From UBA1672 sp033851915 (GTDB lineage: Bacteria; Pseudomonadota; Alphaproteobacteria; Micavibrionales; Micavibrionaceae), in assembly GCA_033851915.1 (NCBI GenBank), contig JAWSVM010000003.1:372001-436000 (forward strand): DNA of 64,000 nt. The letters run 5' to 3'. Made by a program: the position numbers and the translations under genes. The notes under the pieces were generated by a model, which worked only from the letters and a program-made list of their open reading frames with translations, searched no databases and was not told the DNA's origin. This document shows, one piece after another, positions 54,207 to 62,662 of the stretch (positions are counted from its first letter, which is position 1; each line of letters starts with the position of its first letter).

Positions 54207-55649
54207 TTAAGCTTTCCAGAATTGCGGAGAAAACATCACAAGGATCGCGAACAGCTCCAAACGCCCTAGCAACATACCTAAGCATAACAGCCATTTGGCG
54301 CTGTCCGGAAGAGATTGGAAGTTACCCGAAGGGCCAATGATTGGGCCTAAGCCCGGTCCAACATTAGATATTGATGTTACGGCGCCTGACATTGACGTGA
54401 TAAAATCCAAACCCGTATATGATAATGCAATGGCCAGAAACGAGAACCCAAGCGCATAAACAAAGAAGAAGCCCATGACGGATGACGGAACGTCTTTTGG
54501 CATCGGCTTGCCATTATAATGCGGTATGAATACGCCATTAGGGTGCAAAAGTTTGCTGATTTGAATCTTAGTAACAGCGTATAGAACTTGAAATCTAAAA
54601 ATTTTAATACCACATGATGTTGAGCCCGCACACCCGCCAACCACCATAAGGAAGAAGAACATACTGACGGCAAAACCACCCCACGCATTGAAATCGCCAT
54701 TTCCGTAACCTGTTCCCGTCATAATGGAGACAACATTGAACAGAGAGAGTAGTAACGCCTTGGAAAAAGGCACGTCTTGCTGCGCGGTAAGATAGGAAAT
54801 TGTAATAATAGTCGCAATCGCAATAATTGATAAAAACCATCTGACTTGGGAATCTTTAAAGAGGGGGCGCAGGTTTCCTCTAACGGCTTTTAGATAAAGA
54901 ACGAACGGTATTCCGCTCATTATCATGAAGATAATCGCCACAATGGAAGTACTGGCGGTTTCGAAATGGCTAAATGAAGCATCAAATGTTGAAAACCCAC
55001 CTGTTGCAATCGTAGTCATAGCATGTACCACGGCATCAAACATTTCTAAGCCGGTCAGCATATAGCAAAACGCACAGATTATTGTAAGGCCAACATAGAT
55101 AATCGCGATAGAACTTGCCAGCTGCGCTGTGCGTGGTAATGCTTTCTCGCTTTCTGACAGCTCAGTTCTGAAAATTTGCATTCCCCCGACTTTCAGGAAA
55201 GGCAGAACGGACATTGCCATGATAATAATACCAATACCACCCAGCCACTGTAATATCGCGCGCCATAGCAATATTCCTGCCGGAGCATAGTCTAATCCGG
55301 TGATAACGGTTGATCCGGTTGTTGTGATGCCTGACATGGCCTCAAAAAAGGAATCCGTGACCGACATATCAAGGGAAGAAAACCAAAATGGCAGAGCCCC
55401 GAACGTTGGAAGGATCAGCCATGTTGTGTTTGTTAGAAGGAAGGCTTGGCGCGTTGTAATATTAAACTGATGCCCAGTATTGCTTAATATCAGCGCCCCG
55501 CCGAAAAAAGCAGTGATGATGATGCAAATGAAAAACACTTTCCAATCATCATATCCGAAATAGAAGTCAGCCATCATGGGCAGTATCATGCTGAGGGACA
55601 ATACAGATAACAACACACCATTAATGTAGAGAATTGGACGGAAATCCAA
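54207..55649 (-). CDS. trkH: Trk-type potassium uptake channel subunit
   Basis: K+ uptake across the inner membrane, normally with the NAD-binding regulator TrkA, which is not adjacent. The 480-residue protein has ten or more membrane segments. Its four pore-loop repeats include EAMSGITTTGSTVITG, HAMTTIATGGFST, NVVSIMTGTGYGNGDF and GAVTSISNVGPGLG, each with the selectivity-filter glycine. It lies between a lipoprotein gene and the OmpA-type gene and is probably a single-gene unit. Confidence 0.94.
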   Translation of the reverse strand: MDFRPILYINGVLLSVLSLSMILPMMADFYFGYDDWKVFFICIIITAFFGGALILSNTGHQFNITTRQAFLLTNTTWLILPTFGALPFWFSSLDMSVTDSFFEAMSGITTTGSTVITGLDYAPAGILLWRAILQWLGGIGIIIMAMSVLPFLKVGGMQIFRTELSESEKALPRTAQLASSIAIIYVGLTIICAFCYMLTGLEMFDAVVHAMTTIATGGFSTFDASFSHFETASTSIVAIIFMIMSGIPFVLYLKAVRGNLRPLFKDSQVRWFLSIIAIATIITISYLTAQQDVPFSKALLLSLFNVVSIMTGTGYGNGDFNAWGGFAVSMFFFLMVVGGCAGSTSCGIKIFRFQVLYAVTKIQISKLLHPNGVFIPHYNGKPMPKDVPSSVMGFFFVYALGFSFLAIALSYTGLDFITSMSGAVTSISNVGPGLGPIIGPSGNFQSLPDSAKWLLCLGMLLGRLELFAILVMFSPQFWKA

Positions 55650-55755
55650 GGGCTTATTCCTTTTATAAATTCTGAGCTCAGAGTCTAGACCAGGATAGGG
55701 ACCTTTTCAAGCTGTCTTGTTATCTATTGGCAATGTATAAACCGTGAAGGGGATG

Positions 55756-55782
55756 TAAAAAGGAGCGCCAAAAAGCGCTCCT
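55756..55782 (-). terminator. Strong terminator after the OmpA-type gene
   Basis: Perfect eight-base stem AGGAGCGC/GCGCTCCT (55782-55761) with a six-base loop, followed on the minus strand by TTTTTAC. It lies 31 bases after the stop at 55814. One of the clearest terminators in the window. Confidence 0.88.
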
Positions 55783-55813
55783 GAATAATTATTCTATAGT
55801 GTGTAAACAAACT

Positions 55814-56692
55814 CTATTTGAAAGAGATATTCACACGACGGTTTGCAGGTTCACGCACATCATCTGATGTCGCAACCAATAGCTCTGTTTCACCATGGCT
55901 CTCAACAACCAAAATGTCTGCGCTAACGCCACGTTCAACCAATGCATCACGAACCGCATTCGCACGTTTAAATGCTAAACGCTTGTTGTAAGTGTCTGCA
56001 CCGGATGTATCGGCATGTCCGCTTACTGTGATTTGTGATGGTGTGTTCTTCGCAACTTCCGCTGCAACAGCATCAAGCACATTCTTCGCACCGGCACTTA
56101 ATGTCTTTGAATCCCAGTTAAAGAACACAAGATACATCGCTTCCTCAGGAACCATAGGTGCAGGTTCTGCAATAACGTCTACAGGTTGAGGTTTCTGTTG
56201 TACAAGACCTTCAAGCTCGGCCATCGCGTTAAGATATTCTGTTTTACAACGTAGTATCTCTTCTGTTTTCCAGTTTTCTTCTTGTTGCTCAATCCAGCAA
56301 TCAAATTTTGCTTGGGCAAGAGCCGCAGTTGATGGAGCAATTTCACGTGCACCCATGTCGAATGCCACAACAAGACGTCCGCGCGCTGCGCCGAGCTCTT
56401 TAATGTGGTTTTCATCCAAATTCCAGTCACTGACAGGCTCAGGCATTACAGCTTCACCAGAAGCGGCGGCCAAACCTTTACGAGCAAAATGTAGAGCATC
56501 CGGATAATCGAACATATCTTCAAGCTCTGTATTGGCGAAGGTCTTATACTCACCGGCCAAAGCCTGTGTGAATGGACTGCCGACAGGTTGTGCTTCGTTA
56601 AGCGCATCGACTTCACTATATGTATCAAACATTGTACAGCCACTAAGTGCGACTATGCCGACTGCTAAAACTAGGTTACGCACGGATTTCAT
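55814..56692 (-). CDS. OmpA/Pal-type lipoprotein
   Basis: A 292-residue outer-membrane-type lipoprotein with signal peptide and lipobox ALSGC (Cys19). It has a middle region rich in helices (residues about 40-170) and a C-terminal OmpA-like peptidoglycan-binding domain. In that domain, YLVFFNWDSKTLS near residue 190, ITVSGHADTSGADTYNKRLAFKRANAVRDAL near residue 215 (read in parts) and a final PANRRVNISF carry the conserved Asp and Arg that bind diaminopimelate. It should tether the outer membrane to the wall. A strong terminator follows. Confidence 0.9.
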   Translation of the reverse strand: MKSVRNLVLAVGIVALSGCTMFDTYSEVDALNEAQPVGSPFTQALAGEYKTFANTELEDMFDYPDALHFARKGLAAASGEAVMPEPVSDWNLDENHIKELGAARGRLVVAFDMGAREIAPSTAALAQAKFDCWIEQQEENWKTEEILRCKTEYLNAMAELEGLVQQKPQPVDVIAEPAPMVPEEAMYLVFFNWDSKTLSAGAKNVLDAVAAEVAKNTPSQITVSGHADTSGADTYNKRLAFKRANAVRDALVERGVSADILVVESHGETELLVATSDDVREPANRRVNISFK

Positions 56693-56865
56693 ATTTTTTG
56701 CTCCTTAAATAAACGCGTATTAATATTACTACTTCAGTTAAAATTATTAACTTCACTTTTGTCTGTAAGAGGCCGAAATTAAAATCACGATTCTCAAACA
56801 TTCCCCTAATCTTCTATAGTTAATAGAGGCAAATGTAAAGTTTAGTTTCTGTTTTGTAATGACTT

Positions 56866-56906
56866 TTTTGTAAATAAGCAAATAATTTTGTAAATAAGTA
56901 AATAAT
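56866..56906. repeat. 20-base tandem repeat in the ompA-DJ-1 intergenic region
   Basis: Two direct copies of TTTTGTAAATAAG(C/T)AAATAA with a 20-base period and one difference, within a 292-base AT-rich gap between two divergent genes. Could be a regulator or nucleoid-protein site. The rest of the gap shows no gene. Confidence 0.6.
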
Positions 56907-56984
56907 ATTTTATTGCGTTGCACAAAAAAACATAATTGTATTATACTCCCAAACAAATCAGGAATTGTTGGGAGTAATGTAGAA

Positions 56985-57608
56985 ATGAACAAGACACGTA
57001 TAGTAGGGAAAAAGGCTGCGATCCTTGTTGCAAGTGGCTTTTGTGAGCGTGAGCTTGTGCAGGCACAGGAATCTTTAAACGCCTTAGGTGTTGATTGCCG
57101 GCTGATTTCGCCCGAAAATTCTTTGATTAGAGGTTGGAACGAGAATAAAGCGCCTTCATCTTCTTGTTGGGGGGCTGATTATGCGCCTGACAGAGCGTTG
57201 GATAAGTCCATCGCTGGCGATTACGACATTCTTGTTATTCCTGGAGGGATAAGAAGCATCACGAAACTTAAGTTAAGTAATAATGTTAAACCCTTTATTT
57301 CTGCGTTTGTGCAAACAGGTAAGCCTGTGATCGCTTATAACCAAGCCATTGACCTTCTTTTATTTGCAGGATTGGTTGGTGGATATTCCTTGGCGGCTAA
57401 GAGTGACCTATGTGACTCTGTTAAAGGTCATGGCGGACGATGCGCGGCATCCGAATTCATTGTCAGCAAAAATTTGATTACAATGTCACGCTTTAGAGAT
57501 GTTGATGACAGGCTGCAACGCGCTGTATTGTGTGTCTTAAATGGCGAACGCTATATAGAGAAAGAAGTTTCTTCTGATAATATGCCTTACGCCTCTAAAG
57601 TGGCTTGA
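56985..57608 (+). CDS. DJ-1/PfpI-fold protein without nucleophile cysteine
   Basis: A 207-residue protein of the class I glutamine-amidotransferase-like fold, with KKAAILVASGFCERELVQAQESL at the start and DILVIPGGIRS near residue 82. At the nucleophile elbow, KPVIAYNQAIDLL near residue 113, the usual cysteine is replaced by Asn119. The overall look recalls the C-terminal domain of large catalases, here as a free protein. The GGGAG-like ribosome site and ATG at 56985 support this start. No enzyme activity should be assumed. Confidence 0.75.
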   Translation: MNKTRIVGKKAAILVASGFCERELVQAQESLNALGVDCRLISPENSLIRGWNENKAPSSSCWGADYAPDRALDKSIAGDYDILVIPGGIRSITKLKLSNNVKPFISAFVQTGKPVIAYNQAIDLLLFAGLVGGYSLAAKSDLCDSVKGHGGRCAASEFIVSKNLITMSRFRDVDDRLQRAVLCVLNGERYIEKEVSSDNMPYASKVA

Positions 57609-57664
57609 TTTCCAGAGCATGACTTTCTAGGGTTATTTCTGGTTATTTGAATAGGAGTTTAATT

Positions 57665-58766
57665 ATGCGCGCAGAAATTGAAACGATGATGAGTGAAATC
57701 GAAAATTCATTAACACTCATTCGGAGGCATCTTTGACTGGGATGTTGCAACTGCGCGTTTAGATGAACTTGATGCCCTGTGTGAAGATCCTGACTTATGG
57801 TCTGACGCATCCAAAGCGCAGGAACTCATGCGTGAACGTACCTATCTTGAACAAAGCATAAACTCTGTCCGTGATATTGAAACATCATTAAATGATAATG
57901 TTGAGCTAATCTCCATGGGAGAAGAAGAGGGCGATGACACTATCGTTAAAGAGGCAGAGCAAGGCATTGAACGCTTGCAGCGTTTAAGTGACCGAAGACG
58001 TCTTGAGAGTTTGTTATCAGGAGAAGCCGACAGCAATGATGCCTATGTGCAAATTAATGCGGGCGCAGGCGGAACGGAAGCCCAAGACTGGGCCGAAATG
58101 GTTTTTCGCATGTATTTGCGTTGGGCAGAAAAACGCGGCTTCAAATGCACCACTTTGGAACGCAGTGAAGGCGAAGAGGCTGGTATAAAGTCTACCACCA
58201 TCAAAATTGAAGGGCATCAGGCCTATGGCTGGATGAAAACCGAAACCGGGGTTCATCGCTTGGTTCGTATTTCACCATATGACTCCAGCGCACGGCGGCA
58301 CACAAGTTTTGCCTCTGTTTATGTTTCTCCCGTTATTGACGATACAATTGATATCCAAATCGAGGACAAGGATTTAAGGGTCGATACTTACCGTTCAAGC
58401 GGCGCGGGTGGTCAGCATGTTAATAAAACCGACAGTGCTGTTCGTTTGACCCATATTCCTACAGGCGTTGTGGCAGCATGCCAAAATGGCCGCTCTCAAC
58501 ATCAAAACAGAGCAACAGCGATGGAAATGCTGAAAGCACGCCTCTATGAAATTGAATTGAAAAAGCGTGAGGATGATAAAGCCAAAGAACATGGCGAGAA
58601 GACCGATATCGGATGGGGGCATCAGATACGATCATACGTCTTGCATCCTTACCAAATGGTCAAAGATATGCGTACCGAGTATGAAACCTCCCAATCTCAA
58701 GCGGTTTTAGATGGTGATTTGGACCCATTTCTCGAGGCATCCTTGGCGCATATCTCAGGGCAATAA
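57665..58766 (+). CDS. prfB: Peptide chain release factor 2, with programmed +1 frameshift
   Basis: Terminates translation at UGA and UAA. The 366-residue protein is encoded in two parts. Codons 1-23 run from ATG 57665 to CTT (57731-57733), followed by an in-frame TGA. The rest starts at GAC 57735 in the +1 frame. The sites CTTTGAC and upstream GGAGG (57723-57727) match the autoregulatory prfB element. The protein has the stop-codon-reading tripeptide as SPYDS (the SPF position) and the catalytic GGQ in SGAGGQHVNKTDS. Annotators might wrongly start it at 57828 or call it a pseudogene. Confidence 0.96.
57722..57737 (+). promoter_or_regulatory. prfB autoregulatory frameshift site
   Basis: CGGAGG (57722-57727), three bases, then CTT TGA C (57731-57737). 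The internal Shine-Dalgarno-like element close to the slippery CTT and the UGAC stop context is the standard RF2 feedback device: low RF2 lets the ribosome slip by +1 and make more RF2. Confidence 0.95.
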
Positions 58767-58893
58767 AGGGATGTGGGTAACTCTTTGGATAAAATAGGTA
58801 TAACGCCAGTTTTCTCGTGTTCACCTGCTCTTTTTACTTGTATTTTCCATGTTGACATAATATCATTCTTGCGACGTTTATTAGGAGGATTAT

Positions 58894-60702
58894 ATGAACG
58901 CTCGCAATCTTTTTGCTTCTGTTTCATTGTTAATGTGCTTATCAAGCTCGGCTTTTGCGACGGATTACCGCGTAGAGAGTCTTTTTTCGCACTCAAACAT
59001 GCATAATATTGGCTGGGATCAGCAGTCTTTGGAGGCACAAATGCAAGGTGCTGTTTATCTTCGTGCACAGATTAAGAAACTGGAGCAGCAAAATGAACAA
59101 TTACGTAATAGCCTTAGTCAAATGCGCAATAAAGCGAACCAAACCGCTCCTGTTGGGCGTGATCCACGCCTTCAGGCTTTAATTGAAGAGAATAAAAGGC
59201 TGTCCAATCAAATACTGACTAGTAAAGCGCAGAATAATGCAAAACAGAGCGGTATATCTGCTGATGTGTATATGCAGAAGTTATATGTTCTTGAAGCTGA
59301 AAATCAAAAAATAAAAGTGAGTTTGGCGCAAGCGCTTACACAATCCGGCGGTGAATCTGCGTTTTTAAAGCAGGAAAATGTGCGTTTAAAGTCTTCTCTT
59401 TCGACCCTGTCTTCCTCTGGAACAGGGTACCAAGGCAGGATTACCACTCTGGAAAAAGAGATAAGAAGCTTAAAAGGGCAGAATGCAGCTTTGTTGTCAT
59501 CGTCATCATCCCGGACTGGTGAAACATCAAAGGCTGCGATGGGTAAAATTATTGCCTTACAAAATACAGTTCAAGAATTACAGGGTGAAAACAGAAAACT
59601 GGCACAGACACTGGCCGCTTCATCAAATAAATTATTGGGCTTGCATGAACGTGCGGATCTTGCGCGCAACGAAAAAGATGTTAATGCACGTAGCGTGGTG
59701 ACGTTGAAAAGCACCTTGGCGCAGGCGAAAAAAGAAAATGCATCGCTAAATCAAACAATTCAAAAGTTGAAAACGGTAAAATCAAAGCCTGCGGTTGTTG
59801 TGAACAGCAGTGGTATCCAATCACTGAAAAAGCAAAACCAAAGTCTGCGTGAGACGATCCGCGCGCAAAATGAGGTTCTTGTCTCTGCCGATAATGCAAC
59901 GAAAACGGCAGAGCGCTTACTGACGGAAAATGCGATGCTGAAAAGACAGCTGAAGCTTGCCGGCAAAGTAGGACTCTCTAACGGTAAATCAGCCAAAGAG
60001 CTTTTTGTGCGTAATACAAAGCTGCAAAGTGAAGTTAAGCAACGGGATAATTATATACAACAATTGGAAGGCTTGAAGTATACGGTTAAGCAGTTACGTT
60101 TAGAGAATGATAAATATGTGATGGGTAAAGCCACGAGCAGTAACGTTAAAAAGCGCTTTGCTGCGTTAAGAGTGGAACAGAAAAAGTCAGATAATCTGCT
60201 GAAGAAAGAACGCGAAAACGCTACCCAGTATAAAATAAAGATCAGAGAGTATCAGGAAGAAATCGCGGGTATAAGAAATGGCCAATCTAAAAAAATGGCA
60301 AGCAAGATCAGTGACTATAAATCTCAAATGTTGCTTTTGGAACAAGGCCAAGAGAACCAAAGTGAAGAAATAACAGCGTTAAAACTTGAAAATCAAGAAT
60401 TGAAGGCACAAATTAAGCTGTCCTCTGAAAAAGCTAGCGTGGAAAAGGTAAAGAAGGTCAAAGAAGCGAAGCACACACCGAAGAAAAGTACAATTGTTGC
60501 GCGGGCTCATAACATTGAAAAATTGGCAGAAGTGGCTACGTTCGTTGAAACATCTTACCCACCGGTTGAACAGATTACACCATTATTGGATCATGAGGGT
60601 GAGCACCGTTATAATAAAGAAAATACATTAGATGGCAGCCGTGTCGGTCTTCTGTCAGAGACATTGCTTTCTCAGGAACTTAAACCATTGCCTGAGCGGT
60701 GA
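58894..60702 (+). CDS. Secreted long coiled-coil protein, 602 aa
   Basis: The signal peptide (MNARNLFASVSLLMCLSSSAFA, cleavage near residue 22) leads to a protein with predicted coiled coils over most of residues 45-520. It is rich in Gln, Lys, Glu and Leu with heptad-like patterns (LEQQNEQLRNSL, LKSSLSTLSS, LKKQNQSLRETI). The C-terminal part (about 520-602) is less helical and has SRVGLLSETLLSQELKP. It is probably periplasmic or surface-associated and a structural element, but no known family is recognised. AGGAGG precedes the ATG. A bidirectional terminator follows before phaR. Confidence 0.75.
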   Translation: MNARNLFASVSLLMCLSSSAFATDYRVESLFSHSNMHNIGWDQQSLEAQMQGAVYLRAQIKKLEQQNEQLRNSLSQMRNKANQTAPVGRDPRLQALIEENKRLSNQILTSKAQNNAKQSGISADVYMQKLYVLEAENQKIKVSLAQALTQSGGESAFLKQENVRLKSSLSTLSSSGTGYQGRITTLEKEIRSLKGQNAALLSSSSSRTGETSKAAMGKIIALQNTVQELQGENRKLAQTLAASSNKLLGLHERADLARNEKDVNARSVVTLKSTLAQAKKENASLNQTIQKLKTVKSKPAVVVNSSGIQSLKKQNQSLRETIRAQNEVLVSADNATKTAERLLTENAMLKRQLKLAGKVGLSNGKSAKELFVRNTKLQSEVKQRDNYIQQLEGLKYTVKQLRLENDKYVMGKATSSNVKKRFAALRVEQKKSDNLLKKERENATQYKIKIREYQEEIAGIRNGQSKKMASKISDYKSQMLLLEQGQENQSEEITALKLENQELKAQIKLSSEKASVEKVKKVKEAKHTPKKSTIVARAHNIEKLAEVATFVETSYPPVEQITPLLDHEGEHRYNKENTLDGSRVGLLSETLLSQELKPLPER

Positions 60703-60731
60703 TCTATTAAGACGATGCATAAATAACAGAC

Positions 60732-60770
60732 GCAAAAACGGGCATGATATACACATCATTGCCCGTTTTG
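60732..60770. terminator. Bidirectional terminator between the coiled-coil gene and phaR
   Basis: AAAACGGGC and GCCCGTTTT (60735-60743 and 60761-60769) form a perfect nine-base outer stem, with ATGAT/ATCAT extending it inward and an internal mismatch. T-rich runs follow on both strands. It lies between two convergent genes. Confidence 0.8.
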
Positions 60771-60790
60771 CTTTGGTTATTTGAATTTGG

Positions 60791-61315
60791 CTACTTCGTT
60801 TTTTCTTCTGTGCTGCTGTTATAGCCCATATTAAACGGAGGCATCATTTTCATCGCGCGTTCAAACATTTCCATGTTCTTGCGTGCCAGCTCTTCCATAT
60901 TGGCATTTTGTGGAAACATGCTGCCGTCCATTTTAGGCATTGAGCCGAATGACTTGGAAAACTTTTCCTGCATCTGTTCTTGATTTTGTGCAAACATTTT
61001 CATTGTTTGCTCCAGATATTTTGGCAGCATATCTTGCGCATTATTACCGTAAAATCCGATAAGTGTGCGCAAGAAACTTGTAGGCAACAGCGTTTCATCG
61101 CTGGCTTCTTGATCTGCAATAATTTGCGTCAAAACACCGCGCGTCAAATCTTCACCGCTTTTTGCATCAATAACAATAAAGTCATGCCCTTCTTGCACCA
61201 TTTCGCAAAGGTCATCAAGGGTAACATAGCTACTCCGCCCCGTGTCATACAGACGACGGTTCGCATATTTTTTGATTACAGTCGGCTCGTCTTTACCGTT
61301 TTTTTCTTTGGCCAT
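60791..61315 (-). CDS. phaR: Polyhydroxyalkanoate synthesis repressor PhaR
   Basis: DNA- and granule-binding repressor that couples phasin synthesis to polymer accumulation. The 174-residue protein has the N-terminal PHB/PHA accumulation regulator domain with VIKKYANRRLYDTGRSSYVTLDDL near residue 13 (read in parts), and FLRTLIGFYGNNAQDMLPKYLEQTM near residue 82. It ends in a Met- and Asn-rich helical tail that may bind polymer. It is divergent from phaC and presumably senses PHB in the same cell. Confidence 0.94.
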   Translation of the reverse strand: MAKEKNGKDEPTVIKKYANRRLYDTGRSSYVTLDDLCEMVQEGHDFIVIDAKSGEDLTRGVLTQIIADQEASDETLLPTSFLRTLIGFYGNNAQDMLPKYLEQTMKMFAQNQEQMQEKFSKSFGSMPKMDGSMFPQNANMEELARKNMEMFERAMKMMPPFNMGYNSSTEEKTK

Positions 61316-61453
61316 GTTGCACCTCGTTCTATAAATTTTCTTTGTGGATGATTGTCATTATGCACAAAATAAATATAAAATAAAGTATTCGATGGAAAAA
61401 TGCGCATGTTTTTTTTATGCTGCATCATCAAAGTGAATGAAAAGTGAGCGTTT

Positions 61454-62578
61454 ATGCGTAAAGGACCACACCCTCTGCCTGTCCATTTAGGAATAGCAGC
61501 AGCAAATATGAAAAGCATACAGGACTATGCATCAAACTTTCCAGCATCCTTAACGCAGAGTGATGCAGTTGAAATGGTGCGCGGTATAAAGATGTATCAA
61601 GAGCATGCCTTTACGCCGAAAGAATTGCCGTTGGAAACTATTTGGCAAGAGGGCGGCACGAGTGTTAAACGCCCGATTATGGCGCAAAAAAAGGCGGTGG
61701 AGGTGAATAGCTGTCCGCTTCTAATTATCCCGTCTTTGATTAATAAGGCCAATATCCTTGATATATCAGAGGAACAGTCGATGTTGCGTTGGTTTAATAC
61801 GCACGGCATTGATGCTTATATGCTTGATTGGGGTGATTTCAGTTCTGATCAGGAAAAAGAAATTGATATGGAGGCTTTAATACAAGAAAAGTTTATCAAA
61901 TCAATACAAGCCGTTTCGAAAAGTACAGGGAAGAGCGTTGATGTCGCCGGATACTGCATGGGGGGAATGCTATTACTGGCAGGCTATGTTCATGCGCGGG
62001 ATCATATCAGGCGCATGGTTCTTCTTGCGTCACCTTGGGATTTCCACATTGGATCGTCTCCCTTGGCGCGCAATGTTCGTATCTGGTCACCAACAGTCTT
62101 GCCTATCGTTAAGGAAAGAGGCTGTTTGCCGGCTGAGTGGGTGCAGGCGTTATTTGCCAGTCTTGACCCAAAGGGATCGGCGCAAAAATTTATTAGGTTT
62201 GCATCTGCGGATCAGAGCAGTTCAGAGGCAAGACTATTCGTATCGGTGGAAGATTGGTTGAATGATGGCGTTGATCTTCCCGGTAATATTGCACAACATT
62301 GTATTCAGGATTGGTTCGTTGATAATAAACCTGCCTTAGGGCAATGGTCTGTTGCGGGAAAGAATGTTGATATAAGTAATATTCGGAGTGATGTCCTTAT
62401 CATAGCATCTAAAAAGGATATGTTGGTGCCCTATGATTGCGCCCTCAGCATAAAGAATAGCTTGAGTAACGCAAATATTAGTGTGATTAGCCCGACATGT
62501 GGGCACATCGGCTTAATTGTCGGCAGGCAAGCCAAAGATGCGGTATGGCAGCCTATGTTGGATTGGCTGAAAAAATAA
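61454..62578 (+). CDS. phaC: Short polyhydroxyalkanoate synthase PhaC-like protein
   Basis: The 374-residue product has the PHA synthase lipase-box variant GYCMGGMLLLAG with nucleophile Cys168, LLASPWDFH, the candidate Asp in DVLIIASKKDMLVP and the His in PTCGHIGLIVG. It therefore has the Cys-Asp-His triad of PhaC. Its size is close to class III synthases, far shorter than class I, but no PhaE-like partner lies nearby. Direct linkage to phaA-phaB and divergent phaR supports a role in polymer synthesis. The N-terminus is also shortened relative to class I. Confidence 0.85.
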   Translation: MRKGPHPLPVHLGIAAANMKSIQDYASNFPASLTQSDAVEMVRGIKMYQEHAFTPKELPLETIWQEGGTSVKRPIMAQKKAVEVNSCPLLIIPSLINKANILDISEEQSMLRWFNTHGIDAYMLDWGDFSSDQEKEIDMEALIQEKFIKSIQAVSKSTGKSVDVAGYCMGGMLLLAGYVHARDHIRRMVLLASPWDFHIGSSPLARNVRIWSPTVLPIVKERGCLPAEWVQALFASLDPKGSAQKFIRFASADQSSSEARLFVSVEDWLNDGVDLPGNIAQHCIQDWFVDNKPALGQWSVAGKNVDISNIRSDVLIIASKKDMLVPYDCALSIKNSLSNANISVISPTCGHIGLIVGRQAKDAVWQPMLDWLKK

Positions 62579-62662
62579 TAATTATAATGCAGTGTAAATT
62601 CGTGCTTGATAATTTCGCGCGGAAGGATATCTTGTGCACATCATTAACCTTTTGAATATTGA

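Noticed and set aside
57665..57827. prfB as a frameshifted pseudogene
   Set aside because: The stop is inside the standard CTTTGAC slippery site with an upstream GGAGG, and all domains are intact, so this is programmed frameshifting.
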